Under the pieces are notes generated by a model. The model was not told the origin of the DNA, did no database searches, and saw only the letters and a program-made list of their open reading frames with translations. Below, in pieces: positions 36,641 through 50,640 of a stretch of 64,000 nt of DNA. The stretch's first letter is position 1; every line of letters starts with the position of its first letter. The DNA comes from Lunularia cruciata. Lineage: Eukaryota; Streptophyta; Marchantiopsida; Lunulariales; Lunulariaceae. Made by a program: the position numbers and the translations under genes. Location: positions 34,722,501 to 34,786,500 of the forward strand of contig OX419761.1 of the NCBI GenBank assembly GCA_948567375.1. The letters are read 5' to 3'.

Positions 36641-39600
36641 TCCGAGAACCATTTCGCGCCACTCCAGTTCTCTCGACAGAAGATGCTGTCCCGGTACTGC
36701 GTTCTCCGGAAATTTCTCGCAGACGGAGATTTCTGACTAGGTTGTCCGAAGGTACGATAGCAGCCTCGCTCGAATAGTCTTGAGCTTGTTGAGCTCCTGA
36801 TGATGAAGGGTCGAGCGTTGAGAAAAGGTTACTTCGCCTAAATAACTTGCACAGAAGCTTTTCGAGATCCGCATAGATGTTGCTCGGCCTCACCCTCTAC
36901 ATAAAACCGGGATCAATCAAATTTGCTATCACTTGAAATACTGGACAGAAGGTACAATCACCAGCGGGCTCCACAACAAGCAGCGGTAAGAAGTCAATTA
37001 CCATTCATGAATCAAGCCAACAGAATAAACTTTCCTACTTAAGCAACCTATCCTCAAACTTGAATAGGCAGGACTTATTAGCTTTACTTTGCAGCATCCT
37101 TCTGTTGGACTGTAGAGAAATTTTTGATGTACTTAATCAGCTGATCTCTTTCACAACTGGTGAGGATGAGAATAAGGGTCTTGTTTCATCAAGCAGCCAC
37201 TCACTCCACTTCGATTGACTCTCTCTTTTCATGTGGTAGCACTCACACTCTCTCTTATAACCTCATCCCTGTTAGAGGGACCGTCCATCACGGGACCTAA
37301 GAATAGTTTGCATCCAGCAAACTACCTTCCATTGTGCCGAAGGTACAGTGTAAGGTAGTTTGGTGTCCCTTAGCACATGCATCCAGCCTATTGCAAGTCA
37401 CATCTTTGATCTATAGCACCGTGTTTAGGACCCGGTCCACTTCCAGGCATAGGAAGCGTTTCCAGTACAATACTACTAAAAATATATGATCAGCGGATGG
37501 TACAATTTCAACGACCGTGAAGGCAAAAGCTGAAACATTTGAATGTGAAGTATTAGATGGGACGGGAAGTGTGTCGAAAAGTGCAGGTGACTAATTCAGA
37601 GTTAAAAACTTGCTTCCAATCTGAAAGAAGATTCCAACACATTAGGCGATCTGTTATTTGGAATAGAAGAACATATAATGCTTGTGGTTGGACCTCATGG
37701 AGGTAAATAAATAGACAACGAAAGACGAAGCAAGCACCTACGTGACTTGGCGAATGTAAGTAGGAACACCAACCTTCGCATATAAATCTATTGATGAGGG
37801 TGGGAAGAGAATCGAATATCTTGAAATCATGTCGTTGAATTGTGGTTGAGTCGAACGTTCATGGTTCCGCAATTCTTCAAACAGCCCGGTGAGGCGCTAG
37901 AGTAGAAAGTCCACCAAAACGACAGTTGGAGCTTAATCAAACAGGTAGGCAAACTCATCCCTCTTCTTCCATCCAAGCACGATTGAGTTTACTACATGTA
38001 GGCATAGATACATATTCATTTCCAGGATTACCTTACCGATTTTAGGTTTCTAATATCCTTAGTCCGATCTGATTCTGCTGCAGCCTGTTCACATTCACCG
38101 TCGAGGACGGCACCAATAGCAACTTGGATTTCTGAATCCGAGCTCTGACCTTTCCAGATGGCTTGAAGTTCGGCATTGAGTATTTCAGGTATCTCCTCCC
38201 GTTTTTCCAACTTCACGTTCTGCCGCTCACATATAGTCTAATTAGATCATTGCACAAGTTTAAAGGTTATAACGACGTGATTGAGAAAGAGAATCATGGA
38301 GTAGCGCAATTCTGATAGCCCTCTTTATTCCCTCTGTGAAACTTCTTGTTGGGGAGTGGACTCTATTGAAATGCAACAAAACACTGTTCCGAGACCTGTT
38401 TCTTGTCCCAAGAAACTTCTCTACGACAACCAAATTTCATCTGTCATGCTTTTATGTCATTGATAACTTGGTGAAAGTTCTAAAATTGAATAAAAGAAAA
38501 GCCTCAGAAACATATAATGACGACACGATAGAGGACAACGACCCATATTGTGAGTTGTTCTGAAGGAGAGCAGCATTAGAGAATTCAGGTGATTCGCGTA
38601 CACTAGGAAGCTGCTTTGAAGTCGTAGATTCTGGGTGTCAGCTAGGCTTCAGAAAGAAAACATGTAGTTCACAAGACCACAGATCGTTCCAACTGTTTCC
38701 GAGAACGTACTTATCAATCCTGCGGGAATACTGATTTAAGTACTTTTTGTATGACATATTCACTTCATTCACAAGAGCAGTGTCTACAGTTCGCCTGGAA
38801 GCTATCTATCAAGGTTAGTCGCATGTGCCTCTCTATCTTACCAGTATCATCCTAACACTTTCATGAAACTGTTTAAGCAAAGACTGCACCGCAACCAGGC
38901 CATAAGACAAAGTCGGGTCTGTGCATATTGATGTTCCCCTTAGTCTTCCAGCGGCAATCTCCTGATCCTTCTGCTTTTTCTTCCGCAGGGAACTGGTTGG
39001 CCTTGTCAGCATCTCAATTGAATTTGTCCGATCACGCTTGCTGTTTTGCAGGAGGTCACCTGGACATGACGTGGACGCATGCTAAACGTTTCGCGCTCAT
39101 CGCAAAACATTATTTGTTGGGGCCCCGAGATGGGATTCTACCAGGGCAACCTATGTAATTTTAAGCGGCAAGACGATAAAAACAGAGCATTTACGTACTT
39201 GCGATTTCTTTTTGGTGATTGAGCATCGATCTACCCCATCGGTTGTGGTCCACGAGCTTTTGAAGTTTACATAAACTATCAAAATTCAGTCTTTGCCGTA
39301 TCTCAGGCGCAGATCCTTCCTGGCGTATCACGCTTGGGTCAACATGCACTTCAGCAAAGCCTGCAATTTGAGGGTCGATGGAATTCACATTGCTTGTAGA
39401 CTGAGAATTGGAAGAAAAAGGAATGAGACGTGTACCACATACCAGTTTTCCTGAGATTGTGCACCTGCTTCAGCCTCTATCCCGGCAATCTCAGCAACCT
39501 TGCACTGGGGTGTGGTGAGCAGTGAGGGTTCCACAACTGTCAATTCTGCGGAAGTTTGTTCCATATAACCCCGGAATATTCCAGCAGGCTGTTCACCTGA

Positions 39601-42600
39601 ACAAAAGTGCTGTGAGTATCAAGCAGCAGAAGATGTAAGTGCTTGCGAACTAGAGATGAATGAATTCTTGTATTGTTGTGTTAGAGGGCTACATTACTAG
39701 GATCTTTGCACTGACTGCTGTAAGATTACTCATGTTAGGACTCATAATCCAAAATTAGAATCTGTGGAAGCTTCATAACCTCAGGCCAGAACATCATTGT
39801 TTCGCTTGGTTCGGTGTCCTGGTCAGCACCGGTAACAACTTGGTGGCTGCCGGAATGTAAAAAATTCAATTAGCAAATGTTCACCTGGGTTGGAGAATGT
39901 AGCAACGAATGAATCCTCCATAGAAACACCGGATGCGTCTGGTCGTTTTCCACAGTGGATTTGTTGATGGTTAATTTGTTGATGGTGGTTGTACCCTGCA
40001 GCAAGATTGCTGTTGCAGTCTAATGCCATCGCATTCTCAACCTGGTTACAAGTAGTCAATGTGACTGATCTGTTGCTTGTCAACGTGCTCTGTTTACAGC
40101 TATCCAATGTTTCTTCCGGCTGGCGTACATAAGTATCATTCAGTTCCGGTAAAGTCCGTTGGGAACATGGATCATACTCAGGTATATAGGGGAATAGTTC
40201 AAAGTCCGGTATATCTTCTAGATTCTTGATGCAGTCCTCTGCATCCGATCCGGAGCCGGTGTATATATCTGAGAAAATGTTGGATCCATGATCATCATTG
40301 TACCCCTCACCTGGCAAAAAAATTGAAGGTGTGTTCATTGAAGTGTGCAAATTGAAGGTGTGTTCATCAGTGCTAGACGGCGTAGACAGACCTGTTCGAC
40401 ACCGATCGAAAAACTGCATAATGTGACAGGAGGTTTAGCCTGAAATTCCTGTTACTAGCTTCACATCATAAAAGAAATTTGGCCCAAACCACTAGTATAT
40501 GCTGAAGTTACTGGCCGATTTCATAAAATTCATGCACTCCGTTTTATCAAGGTTCCGCTGGCTTGCCTGAGAAAGTACGGAAGTCTACTCGTTTCTCATT
40601 CGTATGCACCAATCGACAGGATACAGTTTACGCGGAGTAATCAGAAAGTGGACTCTAAACAAAAGGACAGGTGTCAGATGTGCGCGCGAAGCCGAATGTA
40701 TAACTCACCAAATATATGTTCTAAATCAGTGATCTTGTTCAGCGTAAACTTTTGTGATGTTGCAGCCCATCTGTCTACATTGAAGCCAGTTGCCGCTGCA
40801 TTTGAGGAAGTAATATCGCTGTTGGCAGAGTCAAGATTCTTTATTCCCTGAGTTGGATACCTTGACCTAGCGCAACATACAAGCATGAACTCATTCTGTT
40901 TGCGGATTAGCGCATCCTGATGGTCTGTAGTTAAGTCAGTCTTAGCTGTTACCTCTCTCATATGGGGGTTTTGGATAGGTGGTAGAGTCTCCAGTAGAGA
41001 GACACTGCAATTATAGCCGTGTAAATTGCGAACCTTGCGTCTCCACACGTCGTCAGTGAGGCCATCGCCTCCAAAGTCCTCTTGAAAAGATCGGACACCG
41101 TCACAATGCAGCAAGGAATCGGAAGCAGAATTTTCAGATTCTTCGCGAGTAGAATGAAGGGTGTCTCCTCCTGCCCTTGACAGGATTTCAAGACCAGAGC
41201 AGGATAAATTCATGAAATTGTTCTTCCCTTCATTGTCTCCAATCCTCGTGTGCATGCCAGGATATATTTGTGACACCAGTTGAGCGTCATCTGGGAACAC
41301 CACCGCATAAGTGACCTTGGAGGCCTGAGCACTCGTACAGTTGTTGTCAGCACCAGTGCGCGAAGACCCTGGACAACGACGGTCACAGCTGGGAAATTCT
41401 AGTTCCAGTCGATGGGTTCGACATAGAACGCTTTTCGTCGGCAAGGAACAAGATCTGCCTTGGCTGTACCCTGCACACAATCACGAAATATAAGATTTTA
41501 GAGAAATTTTATCTCCTTGGTTTCAACTGGTTACTACGTTAACCTCAACAGACCGGTAATTCCGAGGACTTAATAGTCATGAATCTTCTGGCGATTGGAC
41601 AGCCAAGAAAAGTGAAGGTCTGTCAGTAACCTAAGACATTCGTGTGTAGTACTTTTTGGTGCAGTCAATCTATTCATCTTTGAAGAATATGCTCATCAAG
41701 ACTGAAAAGTCCGGATCAACACGATAGAGACGAACCGGCTTTTTGGATCTTTTGGCTCAAAAGCCAACTTTTCGTATTGAAGTACGTGTTTTGAGGCTTT
41801 ACATGCAGGAGTCATACAACCCATGGGTGTCAAGACGATGAAGTAGAGGCATAGAAACACAAATATACATAACGTCTATGGGTGTCTAGTACTGAAGGCC
41901 GAAATAACCTGGGTAAGAAACAGAGATTCTCGAGTAAGGTTGGATCTTGTATGAATGTATAATTCAAAGTCCACGGGGTTTTGGCGTCTAATTGTATATG
42001 AAGAAAAACATAACAAGGGACAGTTTCATCTCTATTTGACTGCATGCACTGGACTGATTCTGCAAGCAATGCCCAGTGCGGAAAGTAAACAGAGGTTCTT
42101 TATCTCAATTAAAGCACTAGGATGTGAAAAGCAGCAGACTAAGTATGCCGAAGTGGGTCCGTCTCTTCGCCTTCTCATCCAATTTCTGGATTATCGGAAC
42201 TAGTAAACTAGCTGTACAGTCCTATTCTACAACAGAAGTTATTTGACTCATACTACTGAACTGTCAAAATTAAGTAAATGGAAGACGAATGATTAGAAAG
42301 CGTCGACCACTCTGGCGACAAGTTGTAGACTTGGCAAGAAATTATGGATGTGCTTTAATTTTCTAGAATACCGTGAACTATACATGGGACCTGAATGGGA
42401 GATTAACGACGTGCCTTACATATTGGAGTGGGAGCCCCTCCATGACTAGAGGGGAAGTACCGCTGTGAGCAGGTAAGAGGCTCCTGAGGCATAATAGGAC
42501 TTCTAGTGAAAGGATCTCCCTCCACTACCAAACATATACAGCCTGTCACCTTTGAGGACTGCAAGTCTCTCTTCGCCTCGGAGGTGCAAGAACTTCTTTG

Positions 42601-43567
42601 TATTGGCAGAAGATCAAGCTCAAGCAGCAGCAACATCCGACTACGGGCAGGAATTACACGAAACAACAGTTAAGGCATTGTTTGGCCGAGTTTATAGTTC
42701 CAATATGCAGTACTGACACTACCCTTTTGGGCTATTATAGTATTGATGCCAGGTAAAGACCCTATAGACAAGATGTTTATTGTTTAGGTTCTTTAAGCCG
42801 GGGGTAGGTAGAGGTAGAGATATCGTGATGGTCTTTCAAACGTCGACGAAGCTCTGGAGGCCACGACAACGACTGGCCCGATAACATGGAGCACACGTAC
42901 ATCTCGCTTATCCTAGCATGTCTGTAGACGACCAGACTTAGCACTCCAAGATGATAGTCGGTGAGGCATAGAGAGTGAGACTGTACTACCAGAGGTTTTG
43001 CTTGTAATTGTATTGCCTCACGCTGTGGACGGTACAAACTTAAAAACGGATTGAATGGTGACCAGAGGGAGAAGAGCCAGATCCATGGGGCTTTCAACGC
43101 ACATTGACGTGATATAAGCAGCAGAATCTTTACACTTCCTATCACTTTCAGAGATAATTCAGAATTGATTCTAAAATCTATCTGTTCAATCGGATCAGAG
43201 AAGTACCGGAGGGAAATGAGAATCTAACTCCATGGAATCACGCACCGATTGGAATCTCACAGAGGTGTGATGAGGACGAAGCCGGAAGCGTGTCTTTTTT
43301 CGCAATTAGTGACGAATCTTCAGTACTTGTACAACGTATCGACGGTGATTTAGTTCTCGGACAGGTGAAGAATTGCTCTCCGTCAACCTTTGCGGTCCGA
43401 TTAGCACCGTCAACCCTGATCCCATTAGTTTGAGAAAAATCGGACGGGACCACTGACAAGCTAGTCGCTGAAAATAGCTCATTTCGCCTACGCATTGTTT
43501 CAGACGTAGAATAGATTTCTTGCGGTTGATCTTCCATTGACGGTATTGCAGGGTATGATACACTCAT
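34516..43567 (-). CDS. TALE-class homeodomain transcription factor, divergent
   Basis: Exons on the minus strand, 5' to 3': 43567-43246, 41470-40709, 40413-39885, 39596-39443, 39392 to about 39195, 38219-38037, 36896-36556, 35394-35334 and 34602-34516. The last four fit perfectly (phases 0, 0, 2, 0), and so do 43246/41470 (phase 1), 39885/39596 (phase 1) and 39443/39392 (phase 2). Two joins, 40709/40413 and 39195/38219, do not match in phase, so a small exon is probably missed at each. The C-terminal part is a three-amino-acid-loop homeodomain. The rest is Ser/Thr/Asn-rich and acidic, as in activation regions; no MEINOX or BELL domain was recognised. The first in-frame ATG is at 43567, but a chain of exons at 45.7-47.4 kb could extend it upstream. 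TALE factors act in the nucleus, usually as heterodimers; in green algae and plants they control the diploid programme and meristems. Confidence 0.72.
37318..37362. repeat. Imperfect 21-bp inverted repeat with 3-base loop
   Basis: Arms 37318-37338 and 37342-37362 begin and end with the perfect pair CAAACTACCTT / AAGGTAGTTTG; 18 of 21 positions pair overall. It lies within the intron 36897-38036 of the TALE gene. Confidence 0.75.
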
Positions 43568-45729
43568 GATAGCACCTATCCAAGGTGGTACTGTCGACTC
43601 GGAAACAAAGCGAACTCAGGTGGTGCTACAGAGTAGTTTACTTCAAACATGGACTTCAGACATGTGAGTACTGTCAAGGGTCTGATGTGATGATCTGTAG
43701 AGAACTACAAATCTAGAAGAACATCCTGGTACACGAAGCAGTACCATGAACTTAAAATTTCCTCTGAGCTTGATTCAGGACGGTAACGTCTACCATAGAT
43801 ATTGGATCTCAAAAGGTTACTCAAGATTGGCTGAAAATTTGGATGCCCCCAAAACTAAATATACGAGAAGAATTAACTTGAAAAGACCGTGACATCCGGA
43901 GTTCCATGTCAATTACATAGGCCGCAAGCAGTACTCTGCTCTGCTTGTTCTGTGAACAGGAAAGCCGACAGTCGTTCACCTCTGCTTCGGCGCTAGTATG
44001 CAGTTACGTAGAAAAGCCGGAGTTTACTCGCTCCGTTACAGCTATCCAGATTTAGAGGAGAACCTTGGTTTTGACAGCATGTCCATCGGAATTGGATTCG
44101 GTGTGCGATTTTGTAGTCAGTGTGCCTTGGTCACACAGAATTGACTTCACATTCCATGATGTAGATAACTATTCATAAGGCCAAGTTATTACCATGTCGA
44201 GGTACTGCCAGGCCGCGTGCAGTACCTTGGTACGACATCTCTACATATGGATTGCCATTAGCGATCCCGATTCTTCACGATTTATGTTAACGGCCAGCTC
44301 TTCTCTCTCGTTTGTCCAGATTCTTCACTGTGGTGTCAATGTTCAAGTAGGTCAACACTATGAGATCTTGTCCACATATTTGTCGAGCGCTGGTACTAGT
44401 CGCTCGAGTGGCTTCGAGTATGACGGTTCCCTAATGTGAACTTGCTTTAAAACTTACGTTTCCCTCTTTCAAAACAAATGAGTTCTCCTATCGAACTTTT
44501 TTTGATAGTCAATCGACGTCTTGAAGTCCCGGCTTCGGGGCCAGGCTCCTAATGTCCAATCCTCCGAACTGAAATCGCTATCTACGCGCGCAATGTACCC
44601 AAAACACAGCCGCCTGTTCTACGACGAGGAAACTATCACCCGTACCAGGGTTAGACCGGAAGAAGCTGATTGCGTATATATCCGACGACAAAACAGAACG
44701 AATAAGTTCTGAAGCTAATCCTTCTCTGCAGATATGCTTCCTAGAAGCGCATGTCTTATCGCCTGAAGAACGGCTATATGGTTATCGTTGTATATTTCAG
44801 GCTTAGGGTGCATCAACCTCTTCGTAATAGCAGTAAGCGCTAACCAATCTTGGTTCGTTGCTTTCGTCGACGCTAGAACTTGTCAGATAAATGGCGGTTA
44901 GTTTGTACTGACTACAGGATAAAGCACCTGATGAATAGCATTTGTCAATCGCGTGCACCATAAGATGGTATTCTATCCAGGTACTTCTCTTTAGATACCT
45001 TTCTAACCTTTTGATCAGCAGATAATGTCGCAGAATTGTATCGATTGGTGAGGTGTCAGTTCTACCATATTACTGATCGACTACAACCTCCTTTCTCTGT
45101 ATCGCACATTGTGCGAATAATATTCGCGCAGCTTGTATGCCATTTCAATGACATGGTAGCAAATGCTTTGAATCAATAGTAGAAGAAGAAGCCTCGAGAA
45201 GGGCGAGCCATTCCGAACCAAGGACAGGTTTGTGGTTGTGCTCAACGTCACATATTGCTTGTAATTACTAGTACTTTTTGTTTATGTGCATGAAAGATAA
45301 AACCAGTCTGCTCTCACTGCGCGCTCCAATCAGCCTTGCCAAGACATACAAGAACATGTGTCTTGTAGATAAGGAGAAGAATTGTTCGAAATTCGACAAC
45401 CGCAAATTGAACAGGAATGGCCCTGCGTCTATTACCCGGGATAAAAGACACCAATGGGCAAATAAAATATTCTTTGTACAGTATGCTCAGTATGTTCATC
45501 AGGGTTTACCACAAGATGGAATGAACCCAAAATGTACTGTATTCCAGGGAAAGTTGAACCCAAAATGTCGTTCACGGATCTCTGGCGGCATTCAAATCGT
45601 GTTCTGGGAATGTGAATGGACTTCTTAAGGATTCTATAGAAAACACAGTATGCCATGGAGGGCTAAGGGACACCTAATTGATAGCATAGAATCTAGTATT
45701 TCAAACTGCAAGTGAACGATCACCTATAC
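43568..45729. other. Interval upstream of the TALE gene's first in-frame ATG
   Basis: No convincing exon is seen. If the 45.7-47.4 kb chain belongs to the TALE gene, this is intron. A plus-strand frame at 45278-45628 has no domain and contains a short internal repeat. Confidence 0.3.
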
Positions 45730-47426
45730 CTGTCTGTTATGTTGCAGTAGTGCACAGTACCCGTTAGCTGCGAAGCCTTCCGGATCGGTACACCAAGACC
45801 GTGACCCGATTGCACAAACGGGGACAGTATTGTAGGTGTAGTCTAATCTGTGATCTTCCACCCGAGGGGAACTTGTAGATGTTCTCGGCGGTAACGCAAC
45901 GCCATGTGTGTCGCTCCATGAGGCAGAGTCGTTTGGTTGCACCAGGAGATGAATCCTCAAGAACATAGCAAAGAGCAAAGAGACGACACGTACATGATTA
46001 CAAGAAATCCCTCCCTCACCAGCGATTCGAACATAATATGCAGAGGAAATCGCCGGGCCGGGAAGGTCCGTTGTGGGGTCAAGATTGAGATGGAGATTAG
46101 AGTCGCTCTCTTAGACTGATGAGTTGGGTTATGAATTCGATCAGCATTCCTGCTATGCGGCATAATGCATTTCCGAAATCTTTAGGTTGTCCTTTTTGTC
46201 GCTGTTTTGATTGACACTCAGACCAAGTCGATAGACGGCACGATGTACATACCGCTGTGGAAGCTAGCCTACGTCGACGAAGGCATACGTTGCAGAAGAT
46301 TTGCATGACGTCTATCCTTAGTGAACAATTTTGTCTACTGTCTAAGTGGAGGGAAAACGTCGAGCCATCTCTTACAGAACAAAGCACAGCAACGACTGCA
46401 ATTAGCGACTGGGGACTAAGGTGATCAAAAACTCAATTTGGTCACCTGCGACCTCACAGAATCGTTCGTCCGCCACGTAAACACTGTGAGCAAGAAAGGG
46501 GACCTCACTCACTTTAGTACAGGGGTTTTCTAGCTGTAGATCTCAGCTCCAACCCTCCAGATCCGAAAAGAAAGCTGCAACTCGAGCAAGTTCCTCTGGC
46601 TACCTTCTCCTAGGCCAGGGTTTTGAGATTGACAAACAGTAATCAAGCAATTGCATGTGTGAATCTATTCCTAAAATGTGTCCACAATCATGCTCTTCAG
46701 AAGTTTCAATAGTACTAGGAAACAGTATATCACTGACGTAACTGATATGGAAACTCATCTCAGCTAGGAAAATGTAACCGCAAATTCGGTCTTTCCCCGT
46801 CTCCCCCCTAAGGAACTGAAACAAATCGATAGTTGCCTCCTAAACGCACGCTGTGGACGTGTTCCAGGTGCAATTTCACTCAACCACAAGACTCCCAAAC
46901 ATTGCGCCAGCTTCTAAGTTTGAGCGGCCCTCGCCATCCTTCCTTGGAAGCATGTCCTGTGGTACAATCTAACATGCAGACACACGGACCGCAAGAATTG
47001 GACTTATTCCATACAGATCGGTAATTCCTCTACGATGTATTAAACTGACCACCTGAGTATGAACTTTCAGGAGGCGGAAAACTACCCCACGAGCCACATC
47101 CTCTCCTTCTGAGTTGCAAGCTATTGGTATGCAAATCGATCCTCAACCCTTCATACTTAGTACTCTCATAAGTCTAGGGAGATGACAACAGTTCATTGGA
47201 ATCTATCGCCAAAGTTTGAACAGCAGCTCACTTTGTAAAATTCGCCGTCGACTTTTGCCCTGGACAGTGAAGATTTGATACAAGAGGAGAATGCAGGAAG
47301 AGTACAGTTAGTGAAGAAAAGCAGCTCGCGGTACAGCTGGCGTTCTGTCAGTATGACAGAATGCCGGCGGGCGGCAATACACCCGGCCCGCGATGGAGCA
47401 ATTTTCAAGCTTGGGGTAGGGACCAC
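45730..47426 (-). CDS. Chain of minus-strand exons upstream of the TALE gene (unknown, possibly its 5' part)
   Basis: Three candidate exons join in phase: one ending at 47232 (AAA|GTGAGC, phase 0), 46815-46604 (strong acceptor TTTGTTTCAG, donor AGAAG|GTAGCC, phase 2), and 45955-45730 (donor CAG|GTATAG, phase 0). The encoded segments include RAKVDGEFYK, FLRGETGKDRICGYIFLAEM and a Ser/Thr-rich piece with SWSDTHGVALPPR. No domain was recognised. They could be the N-terminal part of the TALE gene or a separate gene on the same strand. The phase 0 end at 45730 does not join directly to the 43567 exon, so at least one more exon would be needed. Confidence 0.35.
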
Positions 47427-48796
47427 AAATAATGATCGAATGTGAACCGAGAATTACTGGTTTTGATAAGATAAAGTCAAATCCGACGGAAGGAAGAGCC
47501 TACACGTTTAGGGAGGAAGGTCTGAGATGTGCAGTCAGCAGCAAGTTAATTTCGTGAGGACACCAATTTCCTATGAATGTCAAGTAACTTTGCAGATCCT
47601 CTACAAATCATTCAGAAATCGTCTCGTTTCGTAGATATAGTGTTCCTCTGTACAATGCTGTTCTTGTACCCACAGTTCCTTTCCTTTCGTGCTTGCCAGG
47701 TTGACAAGCTGAGAGCATGACATTGTTTGCTTTTTTGTTGGCAATTAGTGAGAATGCAAGAGCCACATAGAGTTTTCTGGTAGGCAGTTTGTTTCTTTCC
47801 AAGGATGAACGTTGAGAGGCTAGCCTCTCGGGTGAGCGCTCACTTAGGGTTTCCGAATTAAAGATGGATACTTCACGGAATCTTATTCCTCGAGTCTTCT
47901 AGAAAGTAGAGGGAATTGACGACGTAGAACAGATTAGAAACTGCGAAATAGAAATTTTCAATGCCGTTCAAGCATGAAGTGAAACAACGACCTTTCTATT
48001 TGGTGGACAGCCTCAGCTAGATTTGCATTTGAAGATAAACAACCGCACGCTATATCCGATTCCACTTCTGAACAGTCTACTGTGGTCCGCATCCTTGAAA
48101 AACTGGCTTGAGTATGGAATCCAAGATAACGGGATTCGAGATACGGACAAAAGTAAAACGATGCGATCAGATGCAGATAGATCGATTAAAGATGCAACGT
48201 CAACACAATGTAAGAGACACGCTCAGTCGTTCTTGGCACTGATATGTGCCTTGTCAAGGGTAATCGACAACGATTGCCTCCTTGCGATCAACCTATTCTA
48301 TTCTTTGCTTGTTGTGCTCATATCAGAAAAACCTGTACACATGGTGTTTCGATTATCATGTCTAGTCACCCTTCAAGTTACAAATCTCCGCAGCCGTTTA
48401 GCTTCGCTGAATAAGTCCGAAGCTTGTTCTCGTAACTACACTCGTTTCTCTATTGCTTCAAGTCTCATGTTTCCAAATCGATTTCGACAAACTGCTGGAT
48501 CAAATTGAAGAGCTGCGGACTCGGCTTGCCTTGCTGACAGATAACTGACCATGTTGTCACGCTGGCGGCGCTGTGCACACCTATCAGAGGAGTAACACAC
48601 CAATGCCAGCTTCGCTTAGTCTCCGTAGTCGTCCGCCATAGCCGACAGAGATGGCCAGTTCGGGTCCTAATCAGAGTACGTTCCCTTAACCTGCAGTCAA
48701 GTGCGAAGGGAATTGGAGATCAGTTGCTAGGTGGTTATACTCACGAGTTACCTTCTTCCGACAGGCACGTGAGTGATTCCACTGTTTCTTCGAACC

Positions 48797-48964
48797 TCAT
48801 ACAAGAACTTTCTGCTGTATTTCCTTTATCCGGGGAATAGTCCTGCAAACGCTGAACGGTCTTGCCGGTAGAAGAATCTCATTATGAAAGACACACTCCC
48901 TTCCGGGGACTTTTTCACCTATCTCCAAATTCAAGCCCCCTCCACTGATATCAACCCCTTCCAT
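48797..48964 (-). CDS. Possible first coding exon (hypothetical)
   Basis: From an ATG at 48964 the frame reads MEGVDISGGGLNLEIGEKV and continues through a basic segment to a TGA at 48797. Donor-like GT sites occur inside it, for example after GAGATAG. It lies on the strand of, and upstream from, the 45.7-47.4 kb exon chain. Its hydrophilic composition is compatible with coding. I could not link it by phase, and a chance frame is about as likely. Confidence 0.2.
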   Translation of the reverse strand: MEGVDISGGGLNLEIGEKVPGRECVFHNEILLPARPFSVCRTIPRIKEIQQKVLV

Positions 48965-48997
48965 CGCTTGCTTTGCAGGCTTGCATCTGCTAATCAA

Positions 48998-50640
48998 CTT
49001 ATTCGCTCAAATACTACCTGGTCGAGGCATGCTGAATCCCTTCCTCATCGAATCAAATTAATGCGCCACTGTAGTGTATATGTCAACAACGCGATGTCTA
49101 TCTGTGAACTGACTGCGACCCCGTCTGCTTCCTTCAGTCCACCATACAACTACGTAAACTAGGTAATTGGTTTAAGAAGAGCTTCTGCCTAATGATCATG
49201 TTTTGTCTTCTCTAATCCGAAGAAGCCATCGAGCGAGTCTAAGCCTAAATTTGGGAGACTGCATGAGTTACCAGCAGGATCCAGCAGACAGCCACCCTAG
49301 AACATTGCGAACACCTGACCATGTTTCCTCAGAGGTGTTTGCGGAATCATAATGAAGCCGATGTGTAAAACTTTTACGAAGTTACCAAGTCCAGTTACGA
49401 ACTTATGGGTCAGCTTCACCGCGTCTTCAAGTGCAGAAGTTCATGAAGCTTATTTTCTTCAGGACCATACTGTGACTAGTCCACTCCGTATCCTCCACGT
49501 ACAAGTTTGTTTTGTCTGGCTAAGATCTTACCCGTAAATCGAGATCAACTTCTGCAACATGGAGAAGCTGAGTGGAACTGACAAATTAACGGACTTACTT
49601 TGATCGGTTAGCTATCGGACCTAGCATTACCATTATACCGGAAAGTTAAGCATGGGATGTGCTCTACCACCGTGAAGTAATCTTCTAGTACCCAGCGTGT
49701 TAACTCTGCTAAGATAATTAGAATTAGGCATAGATATTTACACACGGAGAACTCATTCTGCCTGTAAGTTGTGGTAAGTTGGTCTTACTAGAACCACTGT
49801 ACATGTAACAAGCTCTTACTTCAAAAACTGAATGGGTATTTAACGATTGACGTAGAACTCGATTTTACAAGCTGGAATGAAAAGTGAAGTCCATCTGTGG
49901 TTCTATCAAGAGGAGGATGTGAAGACTTACCTAGAGAAGTCTCTATATTCGGAACATAGCCTGGTGACCGAAGGCTATAGGATATGCAAACCAAAAACAT
50001 TGGAACATACTTTTCTCTTTGGATTCCTTACCAACAAATATTTCGTGTCTTCTCCGTTCGCTAAAAACTTGCCGTGATGAATAATGTGGGTAAAAGGTAT
50101 TGCAAGTATAACTTTTACTGTATCTAAATCTTCTATGTAAATATCGAGAGAAAGATATGGCTACATAAATTTCTTCCTCTTGACGTTATACCTACAGCAG
50201 TAGCTCGCAACTTGAAGCTACCTTTCACGTCCCACCTTTGGGGTTTCTGGTTGGACTGCTCAATGTTTGGCCGGCGATCTTGACCTGGTTAGTTGGATGC
50301 ATCTCAATCTGTTCCTCACATGGTCCATTGCAGTCACGTCATCCACACTCACGCGGGCAAGGGTGGAGAGATCCAGAGTTTTGTGCACACCTAAAGAACA
50401 GTTACACTATAGTTATTAGTTACCATAGAGCAGATTAATATGACGAAAACTTCTCCATTTGTCTTTCGCTATTTTTGAGACTTAATTTCATATAGATACA
50501 AAACTCTCCAGACAACTCGCTCATGATTCCTCATCCCATAAGGCGACTGGCTCTGATGCCGGCTCCATTACTCAAACCAACACCAATGTTAGTTCTTTAT
50601 GCATGTACTAAAAGAGAAAATTGATAATGACCATGATCAG
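48998..50640. other. Interval with no supported gene
   Basis: Mid-GC DNA. Only short frames on both strands; nothing recognised. Confidence 0.35.

Noticed and set aside
45278-45628. 116-codon plus-strand frame
   Set aside because: No domain, contains a short internal duplication and is not linked to other exons.
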